From the NCBI GenBank assembly GCA_965217075.1, contig CBDCHC010000012.1, positions 21,737-85,736 of the forward strand: a stretch of DNA of 64,000 nucleotides. The letters run 5' to 3'. The notes under the pieces were generated by a model. The model was not told where the DNA came from. It did not search any database and was given only the letters and a program-made list of their open reading frames with translations. The stretch comes from CBDCHC01 sp965217075 (GTDB taxonomy: Bacteria; Pseudomonadota; Gammaproteobacteria; PS1; Pseudothioglobaceae). The translations under genes were made by a program, and so were the position numbers. The stretch's first letter is position 1; every line of letters starts with the position of its first letter. Positions 16,603-24,883 of the stretch are shown in pieces.

Positions 16603-17304
16603 TTAATCATATTTTGATAACTTGTTGTCAATAATTATTTTTTGTAATTTTTTTATGTAATTATTACCAATACCAGAATATTTAATTAAACCATTTACTA
16701 AGCTATAGCCTGTAATTTTTTTATTTTGCATTCTAAGTGTAGCCCTAATATTGCGTAGTTTTTTATAAGCATTATGGCTATTTAACATCCACATATAATA
16801 ACGAGTAGCACCATCAATACTTCTAAAAGTCGCAACTTCATGTGTAGCTGCTATATTTCTATTAAGTGGCACAATACCACAATTTACTTTAAAACACCAA
16901 ATGCCATAATAATTATTATATACAGCAAATCTTGAGCGCCCCCAACCTGATTCTATAGCAGCTTGTGCTAATGCTAAAGATGGTGGAATAATATTTATAT
17001 TATGCAATAAATTAGTGATAGTAGTATTGTATTTTATAGCAATTATTTTAAGTAAATAATTTGGTAAAAGTTTGTTTTTAATTTTATTTCTTAATTTTAA
17101 AATTAAATAATTTTGATGCTTTATAACGGGTAATAAATAATTAAAAAACTCTTGTTTGCGAAGATTATTATTAGCTATATTAGTTATATTTAATGTAGCT
17201 CTATATGATTTTTCTATAAGAATATTTTTATTATCAATATTATAGGCAAAAGCATTCAACGTTATAATAAATAAAAAAATTATTAAAAATAATAATTTAT
17301 TCAT
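16603..17304 (-). CDS. bax: Bax-like glucosaminidase (peptidoglycan hydrolase)
   Basis: 233 residues with an N-terminal membrane/signal segment (about 1-20) and a C-terminal endo-beta-N-acetylglucosaminidase-type domain. The phrase LALAQAAIESGWGRSRFA contains the catalytic Glu, followed by NNYYGIWCF and the repeat region AYKKLRNIRA, matching the Bax family. It should cleave peptidoglycan glycan strands in the periplasm. The start overlaps gpsA by 8 bp. It is somewhat shorter than E. coli Bax. Confidence 0.82.
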   Translation of the reverse strand: MNKLLFLIIFLFIITLNAFAYNIDNKNILIEKSYRATLNITNIANNNLRKQEFFNYLLPVIKHQNYLILKLRNKIKNKLLPNYLLKIIAIKYNTTITNLLHNINIIPPSLALAQAAIESGWGRSRFAVYNNYYGIWCFKVNCGIVPLNRNIAATHEVATFRSIDGATRYYMWMLNSHNAYKKLRNIRATLRMQNKKITGYSLVNGLIKYSGIGNNYIKKLQKIIIDNKLSKYD

Positions 17305-18262
17305 AAATTATATCTCTATTCATTAATTCATACACAGCATCTATAGCACTAATATCGCCAATAATTACTGCTTTTATTTTTTTGCAGATAGGCATATTAA
17401 TATTATGTTTTTTAGCAATGCTAAGTACAGTATCAATAGCGTTTATACCCTCTACAGTTGCCCCTACAGTTTGTAGAGCTAATTCAACGCTATTATTTTT
17501 TACTAATTGTTGTCCAAATTGTCTATTACGAGATAAATCATCTAAGCAAGTAAGAGTTAAATCTCCAAGCCCAGATAAACCAATAAAAGTTTCTTTCTTC
17601 GCACCTAATACAACTCCAAATCTTATCATTTCTGTCAAACCTCTGGTTATAAGTGCACTCATAGTATTAGCGCCAAAACCAAGTCCAACAGAAATACCAG
17701 CTGCTATAGCAAGTATATTTTTAATAGCACCGCCAACTTCAACGCCAATTACATCGCTACTTTTATAACTACGTAAATATTTAGTGCTTATTGCTTTTGT
17801 CCAAAAATCACTAACAGCAGTACTATTAGACGCCACCACAAGCGCCGTTGGTTTAAACCTTGCTACTTCTGCAGCGAAACTAGGTCCTGAAATAATACAA
17901 CATGGATATTTTGGTAATTTATTGCTAAAAATTTGATGCAATAATTGCCCATCACTAAACCCTTTAGTTGCCCATGCTATTTGTTGTTTATCTAAATACG
18001 GCATTATATTGGTAATAATATTAGCAAAAGCATAACTTGGTGTAGCAATTAAAATAGCATCTACTTTAGTTAAAATATTATAGTTTGTACTAATAATAAT
18101 ATTATTATTATCAATAACAATACCTAAATAACTATGTTTAACCTTAAAATTTTGTTGTTGTTTGTTTTTGCAAATAAGATAAATTTTATTAAAATTTGCT
18201 ATAAGAGCAATACTAAGAGCACTCCCCCAAGCACCGCTGCCAATAATTGCTAATCTAGCCAC
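17297..18262 (-). CDS. gpsA: glycerol-3-phosphate dehydrogenase [NAD(P)+]
   Basis: Reduces dihydroxyacetone phosphate to sn-glycerol-3-phosphate for phospholipid synthesis in the cytosol. The 321 residues begin with the Rossmann motif IIGSGAWGSALSIAL; CCIISGPSFAAEVA, GGAIKNILAIAAGISVGLG and LSGLGDLTLTC are family hallmarks. It overlaps grxC by 8 bp upstream and the bax-like gene by 8 bp downstream. In enterobacteria secB sits between grxC and gpsA; here it is absent. Confidence 0.96.
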   Translation of the reverse strand: MARLAIIGSGAWGSALSIALIANFNKIYLICKNKQQQNFKVKHSYLGIVIDNNNIIISTNYNILTKVDAILIATPSYAFANIITNIMPYLDKQQIAWATKGFSDGQLLHQIFSNKLPKYPCCIISGPSFAAEVARFKPTALVVASNSTAVSDFWTKAISTKYLRSYKSSDVIGVEVGGAIKNILAIAAGISVGLGFGANTMSALITRGLTEMIRFGVVLGAKKETFIGLSGLGDLTLTCLDDLSRNRQFGQQLVKNNSVELALQTVGATVEGINAIDTVLSIAKKHNINMPICKKIKAVIIGDISAIDAVYELMNRDIIYE

Positions 18263-18506
18263 TAATTAACTTATCTAATTTACCATCAAAATTTGCTGCG
18301 CTTAAATCATCAAAACCACCAATATGAATGCCAGATATAAAAATTTGTGGCACAGTATTTCTATTTGTTTTAACAAACATTTCATCCCATAATTTTGTAG
18401 TGTTGACGATGATTTTTTTATATGTTATCTTTTTTTTATCTAATAACTTATATGCCATTTGACAGTAAGGACAAGAATCAGATGCGTAAATAATATTTTC
18501 TAACAT
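18255..18506 (-). CDS. grxC: glutaredoxin 3
   Basis: An 83-residue dithiol glutaredoxin with CPYC at residues 12-15 and the glutathione-binding TVPQIFI and GGFDDL motifs. It reduces protein disulfides or glutathione-mixed disulfides in the cytosol. It lies between the YibN-like rhodanese gene (6 bp upstream) and gpsA, the conserved gammaproteobacterial order. Confidence 0.93.
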   Translation of the reverse strand: MLENIIYASDSCPYCQMAYKLLDKKKITYKKIIVNTTKLWDEMFVKTNRNTVPQIFISGIHIGGFDDLSAANFDGKLDKLISG

Positions 18507-18512
18507 AATTTA

Positions 18513-18926
18513 TTATTTTTTAATTGGCAAATTAGCCTTGTTCCAAGCTAAAAAACCACCTTTTAAATTATATACTTTAGTAAAAGAATGTTTAGTAAGT
18601 AATCTACAAATATGAGCACTACGATTACCAGACCTACAATAAATTAAAAGTGGCTGCTCTTTGTTAAATTTATCTAATTGTTTTATTACTTGTGCCATAG
18701 GAATATGAATATCATTATTAATATAACCAGTTACTCTTTCTTTATTTTCTCTTACATCTACTACTGACAACTGCTTATCATTCATTAAATCTATAACACT
18801 GTTTATATCTATATCAGTATATTTTTTAAACTTATCCATTACAATATTAACAACGAGTAAAATCACTAACACTAAGAGAGTAATACTTGTTATTTTTTCT
18901 TCTAATAAAAAATTAATTATTTCCAC
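18513..18926 (-). CDS. membrane-anchored rhodanese-like protein (YibN type)
   Basis: 137 residues: one N-terminal TM helix (about 13-30) followed by a single rhodanese domain. The catalytic loop reads YCRSGNRSAH, with the nucleophilic Cys present. Position directly before grxC and gpsA matches E. coli yibN. The physiological sulfur acceptor of this family is not settled. It abuts the amidotransferase gene upstream with no gap. Confidence 0.87.
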   Translation of the reverse strand: MEIINFLLEEKITSITLLVLVILLVVNIVMDKFKKYTDIDINSVIDLMNDKQLSVVDVRENKERVTGYINNDIHIPMAQVIKQLDKFNKEQPLLIYCRSGNRSAHICRLLTKHSFTKVYNLKGGFLAWNKANLPIKK

Positions 18927-19514
18927 TTATATTTCCTTATTTTGTTGTAAAAAGTTATTTAACATTGTATGACCAAAATCAGTCATAATTGATTCTGGAT
19001 GAAACTGCACCCCTTCTACTGCTAAATTTTTATGTTTAATGCCCATAATTTCTTCAATTTCATTATTATCATTTGTTTGCGCCGTTAGCGTGAAACAATC
19101 AGGCAGTGAACTTTTGTCTGCAACTAAAGAATGATATCTTGTTGCATTAAATGGATCATCTATCCCAGCAAAAACACCTTGCTTATTATGATATATTTTT
19201 GATATTTTTCCATGCATAATTTTCTTAGCCCCGATGATTTTACCGCCAAACGCCATAATTATAGCTTGAAAGCCAAGACAAACACCAAAAATAGGTATTT
19301 TACCAGCAAAATGTTTAACTGCAGCCATAGAAATACCAGCCTCCAGTGGTGTACACGGACCTGGAGATATAACCAAATATTGTGGTTTTAATTTATCAAT
19401 ACCTGCTATATCTATCTCATCATTACGATATACTACAACTTTTTGTCCTAATTCGCCAAAATATTGTACTAAATTATAAGTAAAAGAATCGTAATTATCA
19501 ATTACAAGTAGCAT
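18927..19514 (-). CDS. pabA: glutamine amidotransferase, anthranilate/aminodeoxychorismate synthase component II
   Basis: 195-residue class I glutamine amidotransferase that supplies ammonia for p-aminobenzoate (folate) and/or anthranilate (tryptophan). Visible motifs: IDNYDSFTYNLVQYFGELG at the N-terminus, SPGPCTP, nucleophile Cys in FGVCLGFQAI, and the His-Glu pair in VQFHPES. The usual GVCLGHQ motif has Phe in place of His. Sequence alone does not separate PabA from TrpG, and no trp or pabB gene is adjacent, so one amphibolic subunit may serve both pathways. Confidence 0.85.
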   Translation of the reverse strand: MLLVIDNYDSFTYNLVQYFGELGQKVVVYRNDEIDIAGIDKLKPQYLVISPGPCTPLEAGISMAAVKHFAGKIPIFGVCLGFQAIIMAFGGKIIGAKKIMHGKISKIYHNKQGVFAGIDDPFNATRYHSLVADKSSLPDCFTLTAQTNDNNEIEEIMGIKHKNLAVEGVQFHPESIMTDFGHTMLNNFLQQNKEI

Positions 19515-19585
19515 AAAAATTTCATTTCAGTTAAATTTTGCCAATTATACACTTTATTTTTAATATCTTTTATTGTATAAAAAAA

Positions 19586-20284
19586 TTATTTAATAGCAAG
19601 AAAAGACATAAAATTTAAACATTGTAAATAACAAAAATAAGCATCAAATTTAGCGCTTTTTAATCTATTTAAATGTGTTTCTTTGTTATCAGCTATTAAT
19701 GTATTTTTTAATAATTCACGTTTTTTAGCAATCTCTAATTCACTATAACCATTAGCTCTTTTAAACTCTATATGTAAATCATTTATTATATGTTGTTTAT
19801 TATTATCAAATTCTACTTTTTCGCTGATAATAAGCGCACCACCCTTATTAAGGCCTTCGTAAATTTTATTAATCAATTGTTGACGCTTATCTTTAGTAAT
19901 AAATTGTAAAGTAAAGTTTAATACTACAAAATCTGCATTTTTGATATCAATATTTTCAATATCAGCGCATATTAATTTAATGTTTTTAAAATTAGTTATA
20001 TTTTTGCTGCATTTTTTTATCATTGCCAGCGAATTATCAATAGCAATAATTGTATTACTTTTGCCGCTAAAATTAATAGCTATGGCTGTTGCCCCAGTAG
20101 AACAACCAAGATCATAACAGATTCCATCGTGTTGATAATTTTTGCTAATAAGAGCTATTAATTCTAATACCATGGTATAACCAGGAATACTACGACGCAC
20201 CATATCATCAAAAACCTTAGCTACTTCTACATTAAAAGTAAAATCTATTAAATCTGATTTTTTATTAAATATATTATCACGCAT
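19586..20284 (-). CDS. cmoA: carboxy-S-adenosyl-L-methionine synthase
   Basis: Makes carboxy-SAM from SAM and prephenate for the cmo5U wobble modification of tRNA. Motifs match CmoA: FNVEVAKVFDDMVRRSIPGY, YDLGCSTGA, VVLNFTLQF, GGALIISEK and FKRANGYSELEI. The frame is open nine codons further (20311), but CmoA proteins begin near MRDNIF, so I place the start at 20284; this overlaps the ubiC stop by 8 bp. The usual partner cmoB is not adjacent. Confidence 0.93.
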   Translation of the reverse strand: MRDNIFNKKSDLIDFTFNVEVAKVFDDMVRRSIPGYTMVLELIALISKNYQHDGICYDLGCSTGATAIAINFSGKSNTIIAIDNSLAMIKKCSKNITNFKNIKLICADIENIDIKNADFVVLNFTLQFITKDKRQQLINKIYEGLNKGGALIISEKVEFDNNKQHIINDLHIEFKRANGYSELEIAKKRELLKNTLIADNKETHLNRLKSAKFDAYFCYLQCLNFMSFLAIK

Positions 20285-20729
20285 ACAAAATTGGCATAAA
20301 AAATTCAGCAACTAAAATAGCATGCTTATCCACAATAAAAATAGAACGCCTGCCCCAGATATTATCATTTTTTGCTACTTCTATATTTTTTCTAATGGCT
20401 TTGTTTTGTAATAAAATTTCACCCAATGGTTTTTCTTTTAAATTAAGAAAATTATAAGCATTAGTTGGGATAAGTGAGCGAGCAAAAACTAAATGTTTAT
20501 CATTACCGCAAAGAAAAACTTCACGTACAAATATATTATTTTTTCCTACTATATATTCTTCATTTTTATTTGGAGTTATTAATTTTTCTTGTAACAATTC
20601 TACCTTAAAATTATCATATTTATCTTTTAGCTTTTGTGTTAAAGATTTTTTATCAAAAATCCAATCACTCACAACTAAAGGGATGTTATTAATTTTTTGT
20701 TGCCATTTAATTTTAGTTATATCTAACAC
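20277..20729 (-). CDS. ubiC: chorismate lyase
   Basis: Removes pyruvate from chorismate to give 4-hydroxybenzoate, the ring precursor of ubiquinone. The 150 residues show the family pattern: SDWIFDKKSLTQKLK near the start, VREVFLCG, HLVFARSLIP with the conserved Arg, PLGEILL, and WGRRSIF. It is somewhat shorter than E. coli UbiC. It shares one base with the rhodanese gene upstream. The ubiE-ubiJ-ubiB genes of the same pathway are at 50143-52813. Confidence 0.9.
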   Translation of the reverse strand: MLDITKIKWQQKINNIPLVVSDWIFDKKSLTQKLKDKYDNFKVELLQEKLITPNKNEEYIVGKNNIFVREVFLCGNDKHLVFARSLIPTNAYNFLNLKEKPLGEILLQNKAIRKNIEVAKNDNIWGRRSIFIVDKHAILVAEFFMPILYA

Positions 20730-21196
20730 TACTTAACTGCTTTTAGTTTTTCTTTAGCTATAATAGCATTTAGCCATTTATCTGCTATATCAATATTAAC
20801 TATATTATTATTATTATCAATAGTTTTTAAATCATTATCGTTCCAGCCTTTAATGCCAAGTTTTAATGATTTAACATTAATAAACCCCATATCTTGCATA
20901 GTTTTAGTTGCTAAAATACTTCTATTGCCAGATTTACATATAACAATAATATTTTGTTTTCTACCATTAGCTAATAATGGCTCAGTGTCTTGATAATTCC
21001 AACAACAAGCTGCCTCTAAAATACCACGAGCCACATTAATTGAATTATTTATATGCATAAAATCAAATTCATTTTTCTCACGCACATCTAATAGTAAGTA
21101 TTTTTTTCCTTGTGCCAACTCATCTGCTAAATCCCATGGAAAAATCTCTGTAATAAGTAATAGATATTTTGCTATTAATTTTTGATAATCATCCAT
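20729..21196 (-). CDS. cytosolic rhodanese-like protein
   Basis: 155 residues with one rhodanese domain: YLLLDVREKNEFDFMHI (about 33-49) and the catalytic loop VICKSGNRSI containing the active Cys. An extra ILEAACCWNYQ segment with two adjacent Cys lies between them. There is no TM or signal. It sits 9 bp after the response-regulator gene and shares its last base with ubiC. A sulfurtransferase role is likely; the acceptor is unknown. It is the second rhodanese within 2.3 kb. Confidence 0.85.
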   Translation of the reverse strand: MDDYQKLIAKYLLLITEIFPWDLADELAQGKKYLLLDVREKNEFDFMHINNSINVARGILEAACCWNYQDTEPLLANGRKQNIIVICKSGNRSILATKTMQDMGFINVKSLKLGIKGWNDNDLKTIDNNNNIVNIDIADKWLNAIIAKEKLKAVK

Positions 21197-21205
21197 AAAT
21201 TTCTT

Positions 21206-21850
21206 TTAAAAACAACTATTATTTTCTGCCATAAATATAGCGACATTAATCCTAGAATTAAGGTTTAACTTTCTTAAAATAGCTTTAATATGTAATTTAA
21301 CTGTGCCTTCTGTTATATTTAATTTTTTTGCTATTAATTTATTACTAAGCCCATCTATTAAATGGCAAGCTACTTCTTTTTCTCTTGCAGTTAATGTATC
21401 AACAACATTTATATTATTTACACTGTTATTGACAATTACTAATAAATCAATATTCAAATCTTTTGCTATAACTATTTTACCATCTATAACATCTACAATA
21501 GAGGTAACTAGCTCATCTGGATGCATATCTTTTAATAGATAACCTTGCGCACCTGCACCTAAGCAATTGCGTAAGTCTTTTTCACTACTACTGGTAGTAA
21601 GCATAATTACTGGTGCCTTAATTTTTTTTCTTTTAATAATTTTTAATACTTCTAAACCAGATATATTAGGCATTCTAAGATCTAATAAAATAGCATCAAC
21701 TGTAATTTTTAATAACTGTGTTAAGGCTTTTTCTGCTACTGTATTACATAAGGTTTTTATTCCTCTTGATTCAAGCAAAGACACCATACCATCGCAAAAT
21801 AATTGATGATCATCAATTAAATAAACCTCTATATTGCTTTTATTATTCAT
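21206..21850 (-). CDS. NarL/FixJ-type response regulator
   Basis: 214 residues: a receiver domain (1-120) with the acidic pair DD at 13-14, phosphoacceptor Asp in LLDLRMPN, conserved Thr in MLTTSSS and Lys in LLKDMHP, then a LuxR-type helix-turn-helix (about 148-205; LTAREKEVACHLIDGLSNK, EGTVKLHIKAILRKL). All phosphorylation residues are present. No histidine kinase lies nearby, so the sensor is unknown. The gene sits between cysS (6 bp) and a rhodanese gene (9 bp). Confidence 0.93.
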   Translation of the reverse strand: MNNKSNIEVYLIDDHQLFCDGMVSLLESRGIKTLCNTVAEKALTQLLKITVDAILLDLRMPNISGLEVLKIIKRKKIKAPVIMLTTSSSEKDLRNCLGAGAQGYLLKDMHPDELVTSIVDVIDGKIVIAKDLNIDLLVIVNNSVNNINVVDTLTAREKEVACHLIDGLSNKLIAKKLNITEGTVKLHIKAILRKLNLNSRINVAIFMAENNSCF

Positions 21851-21856
21851 AAAAAT

Positions 21857-23248
21857 TTATTTTCTCCTATAAGTAGTAGAATTTAAATTATCTTCTAAAA
21901 TAACCCCTATTGCTGCTAATTCATCACGAATTTTATCAGCAGCAATAAAATCTAAATTATCTTTTGCTAATTGCCTTTGTTTGATTTTTTTCTTGATTGC
22001 TTTATCACTAATTTCAATGCCCTTTAATAAAAACTTATCATCTTGCAAAATACCAAGATAACTACCTAATGTGCGCATAATACCAGCTAGTGCATTACAC
22101 AAATCCTTATCTGTAGTGCTATTTATGGTTTTAGCTAATTCAAATAATACTGACAAAGCAATTGGTGTATTAAAATCATCATTAAGAGCCATATTAAAAC
22201 GCTGTTTATAATCATAACGCATAGAAATCTCATCAATTACGCTATCACTTGCACCTAAATTACGAATTGCCAAATATAATTTTGTTAAGCTTGTTTTAGC
22301 TAATTTAAGATTAATTTCACTATAATTAAGTGGACTACGATAATGACTGCTTAAAATAAAATAACGAATTATTTCACCATTATATTTTTTAAGCACTTCA
22401 TCTATAGTAAAAAAATTATTAAGAGATTTGCTCATTTTTTCACTAATACCATTATTGTTAACAATATTAACAAAACCAGCATGCATCCAAATATTTGCTA
22501 ATGGACAATCATTTGCTCCTTCACTTTGTGCTATCTCATTTTCATGATGAGGAAAAACCAAGTCAACTCCACCACCGTGTATATCAAAATGATTACCTAA
22601 ATAATGATTACTCATAGCAGAACATTCTAAATGCCAACCAGGACGACCGTTACCCCAAGGGCTATGCCAATATGGCTCATTTTCTTTGGCTATTTTCCAT
22701 AAAACAAAATCAAAATCATTGCGTTTATTTTTATCGATCTCAACTCTATTGCCTGCTAATAATTCATCTATATTTTTAACGCTTAAATCACCATACTTAT
22801 CAAAAGCATCTACCGAATAATAAACATCTCCATCTTTAGCATTATAAGCCAACCCTTTATCAATTAATTTTTGTATTAAATATAGCATTTCATTAATATT
22901 TTCTGTTGCTCTAGGCTCAATATCAGGAGCAATATTACCTAATGCTATTTCATCTTTATGCATTAAATCAATAAATTTATTAGTTAGAGTTTTTATATTT
23001 TCCTTTCTTTTAGCAGCACGTTTTATGATTTTATCGTCAATATCAGTTATATTACGTACGTAAGTAACACTATTAAAATTCCGTCTTAAATGACGCACAA
23101 CAATATCAAAAACAACCATAATTCTAGCATGTCCTATATGACATCTATCATATACTGTCATACCACAAACGTAAATACCAATATTTTTAGCATTAATTGG
23201 TTTAAATGTATGCTTTTGTTTAGTTAAGGTATTATAAATTTTTAACAT
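21857..23248 (-). CDS. cysS: cysteinyl-tRNA synthetase
   Basis: 463-residue class I aminoacyl-tRNA synthetase. The zinc/HIGH region CGMTVYDRCHIGHAR is at 29-43, GRPGWHLECSAMS and HGGGVDLVFPHHENE carry further zinc ligands, and the KMSKS loop is in SEKMSKSLNN. Length and order are normal. It lies 58 bp after pgsA and 6 bp before the response-regulator gene. Confidence 0.97.
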   Translation of the reverse strand: MLKIYNTLTKQKHTFKPINAKNIGIYVCGMTVYDRCHIGHARIMVVFDIVVRHLRRNFNSVTYVRNITDIDDKIIKRAAKRKENIKTLTNKFIDLMHKDEIALGNIAPDIEPRATENINEMLYLIQKLIDKGLAYNAKDGDVYYSVDAFDKYGDLSVKNIDELLAGNRVEIDKNKRNDFDFVLWKIAKENEPYWHSPWGNGRPGWHLECSAMSNHYLGNHFDIHGGGVDLVFPHHENEIAQSEGANDCPLANIWMHAGFVNIVNNNGISEKMSKSLNNFFTIDEVLKKYNGEIIRYFILSSHYRSPLNYSEINLKLAKTSLTKLYLAIRNLGASDSVIDEISMRYDYKQRFNMALNDDFNTPIALSVLFELAKTINSTTDKDLCNALAGIMRTLGSYLGILQDDKFLLKGIEISDKAIKKKIKQRQLAKDNLDFIAADKIRDELAAIGVILEDNLNSTTYRRK

Positions 23249-23306
23249 AATTCTTTATTTTACAGTTGTATTAATCTTATTAGTAATATTAAAAAACTCA
23301 TTCATA

Positions 23307-23882
23307 TTACATAGTTTTTAAAGTAATTCTTAAATATAAAAATCCAGAATAAATAGTAAGAATGGTAGCTATTATTAACAAAAAAATACCAATAGCATGA
23401 ATATATTGTGTTAAAAATGGCTGATTATATAATAAAAATAAAATTGCAAAAAATTGTAAAATTGTTTTAACTTTAGCAATAAATAACACTTTAATTTGTG
23501 CCTGAAAACCTATTCTCCCCATCCACTCTCTAAGTGCAGAAATTAAAACTTCACGAGTTATAATTATCAAAGAACAAATAGTAATAATCCATGTATGATA
23601 AAAATCTATTAATAACACTAATGTGGTTACTACCATTAATTTATCGGCTACTGGATCTAAAAATTCTCCTAACTTAGAAATTAATTTCATTTTACGCGCC
23701 AAATAACCATCTAAATAATCAGTCATACTAACTATGGCAAATAGTGCAATTAATATAATATTTATTAATGAAAGTTTAATATTACTACTTTGTTCTGCTT
23801 GTAAATAATACAAAACAATAAAAATTGGAATTATAACAATTCTTGATAAAGTGAGAATAGTTGGTATGTTTAATTTAGGCAC
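23307..23882 (-). CDS. pgsA: CDP-diacylglycerol-glycerol-3-phosphate phosphatidyltransferase
   Basis: 191-residue inner-membrane CDP-alcohol phosphatidyltransferase that commits lipid synthesis to phosphatidylglycerol. The catalytic motif is complete: DYLDGYLARKM followed by LGEFLDPVADK. About five hydrophobic segments surround it. The substrate glycerol-3-phosphate comes from GpsA, encoded in the same gene run. Confidence 0.93.
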   Translation of the reverse strand: MPKLNIPTILTLSRIVIIPIFIVLYYLQAEQSSNIKLSLINIILIALFAIVSMTDYLDGYLARKMKLISKLGEFLDPVADKLMVVTTLVLLIDFYHTWIITICSLIIITREVLISALREWMGRIGFQAQIKVLFIAKVKTILQFFAILFLLYNQPFLTQYIHAIGIFLLIIATILTIYSGFLYLRITLKTM

Positions 23883-23898
23883 TTAAATTTTAAAAAAA

Positions 23899-23975
23899 TG
23901 GTGCGCTCGGCAGGAGTCGAACCTGCAACCGCTCGGTTCGTAGCCGAGTACTCTATCCAATTGAGCTACGAGCGC
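23899..23975 (-). tRNA. tRNA-Arg(ACG)
   Basis: Full cloverleaf on the minus strand: acceptor GCGCTCG pairs with CGAGCGC, anticodon stem CTCGG/CCGAG with loop CTACGAA giving anticodon ACG (inosine-modified in bacteria), a GTTCGACTC T-arm, and encoded CCA at 23901-23899. Confidence 0.97.
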
Positions 23976-23983
23976 TTAAAAAT

Positions 23984-24012
23984 ACTATAAATTTACTATA
24001 GTAAAATATGAA
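23984..24012 (-). promoter_or_regulatory. promoter of tRNA-Arg
   Basis: Minus-strand TTCATA (24012-24007) and TATAGT (23989-23984) are 17 bp apart, placing the start about 2 bases before the tRNA 5' end. A 14-bp perfect palindrome, TTTACTATAGTAAA (23992-24005), fills the spacer. With AT-rich DNA the match is suggestive only. Confidence 0.4.
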
Positions 24013-24073
24013 AATTATACCCGATAATTACTAATTATACTGCTAAAATACCTGCTTTTATTTATTATAATAT

Positions 24074-24709
24074 ATGCAAAATTATAAACAACAATTTATT
24101 GATTTTATTATTGAAGCAGGTGCTCTTAAATTTGGTAATTTTAAATTAAAATCAGGACGCATATCACCATATTTTTTTAATGCTGGAGTATTTAATACTG
24201 CTAAATATTTATCAACATTAGGCGCATTTTATGCTCAAGCAATTAATGAACATAACCTACATTTTAATGTGTTGTTTGGTCCTGCTTATAAAGGTATTCC
24301 TATTGCTACTAGCACTGCTATTGCGCTATATAATCATTTTCAACAAAATGTTAATTATTGCTTTAATCGCAAAGAAAAGAAAAATCATGGTGAAGGGGGC
24401 GTAATTGTAGGTTCTAAATTAATTGGTGGTGTGCTAATTATTGACGATGTAATTACAGCTGGCACTGCAATTAACGAAGCTATAACAATTATTAGTGCAA
24501 ATAAAGCTAAAGTTAATAATGTAATAGTTGCTTTAGATAGAAAGGAAAAGAGTACAAATAATATCTCTGCTATTGCTGAAATTGAACAAAAACATAAAAT
24601 AAAAATACATAGTATTATAAATATAGATGATATTATTTTATACTTAGAAAATAATAATAATAATATGTTAGAGAATATAAAAGATTATCGTAAAAAATAC
24701 GGCGTATAA
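24074..24709 (+). CDS. pyrE: orotate phosphoribosyltransferase
   Basis: Transfers ribose-5-phosphate from PRPP to orotate to form OMP in pyrimidine synthesis. In 211 residues it shows LKSGRISPYFFNAG near residue 26, the lid FNRKEKKNHGEGG and the PRPP loop VLIIDDVITAGTA. The start MQNYKQQFIDF aligns with E. coli MKPYQRQFIEF. No Shine-Dalgarno sequence precedes the ATG. Confidence 0.96.
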   Translation: MQNYKQQFIDFIIEAGALKFGNFKLKSGRISPYFFNAGVFNTAKYLSTLGAFYAQAINEHNLHFNVLFGPAYKGIPIATSTAIALYNHFQQNVNYCFNRKEKKNHGEGGVIVGSKLIGGVLIIDDVITAGTAINEAITIISANKAKVNNVIVALDRKEKSTNNISAIAEIEQKHKIKIHSIINIDDIILYLENNNNNMLENIKDYRKKYGV

Positions 24710-24710
24710 C

Positions 24711-24739
24711 TTGCATTTATTATTATTTTAATGGATAAT
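24711..24739 (+). promoter_or_regulatory. promoter of tRNA-Phe
   Basis: TTGCAT (24711-24716) and GATAAT (24734-24739) are separated by exactly 17 bp, putting the transcription start near 24746, about 7 bases ahead of the tRNA. It lies directly after the pyrE stop. Confidence 0.55.
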
Positions 24740-24752
24740 TAACGCTTTTTTT

Positions 24753-24828
24753 GGCCGAATAGCTCAGTCGGTAGAGCAAGGGACTGAAAATCCCTGTGTC
24801 CCTAGTTCGATTCTAGGTTCGGCCACCA
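24753..24828 (+). tRNA. tRNA-Phe(GAA)
   Basis: 76 nt with acceptor GGCCGAA/TTCGGCC, D-arm with AGCTCAGTCGGTAGAGC, anticodon loop CTGAAAA giving GAA, T-arm with GTTCGATTC, and encoded CCA (24826-24828). Confidence 0.98.
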
Positions 24829-24834
24829 TAAATA

Positions 24835-24861
24835 ATATTTAATTATTAATGAATTAAATAT
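24835..24861 (+). terminator. AT-only hairpin after tRNA-Phe
   Basis: Perfect 10-bp inverted repeat (24835-24844 and 24852-24861) with a 7-nt loop, followed by ATCTTTT. The stem has no GC pair, so it would be a weak terminator and could be chance in this sequence. Confidence 0.25.
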
Positions 24862-24883
24862 ATCTTTTAACAAGAGCTTTAAA

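Noticed and set aside
20285..20311. Longer N-terminus for CmoA (start at 20311)
   Set aside because: The nine extra residues have no counterpart in CmoA and would deepen the overlap with ubiC.
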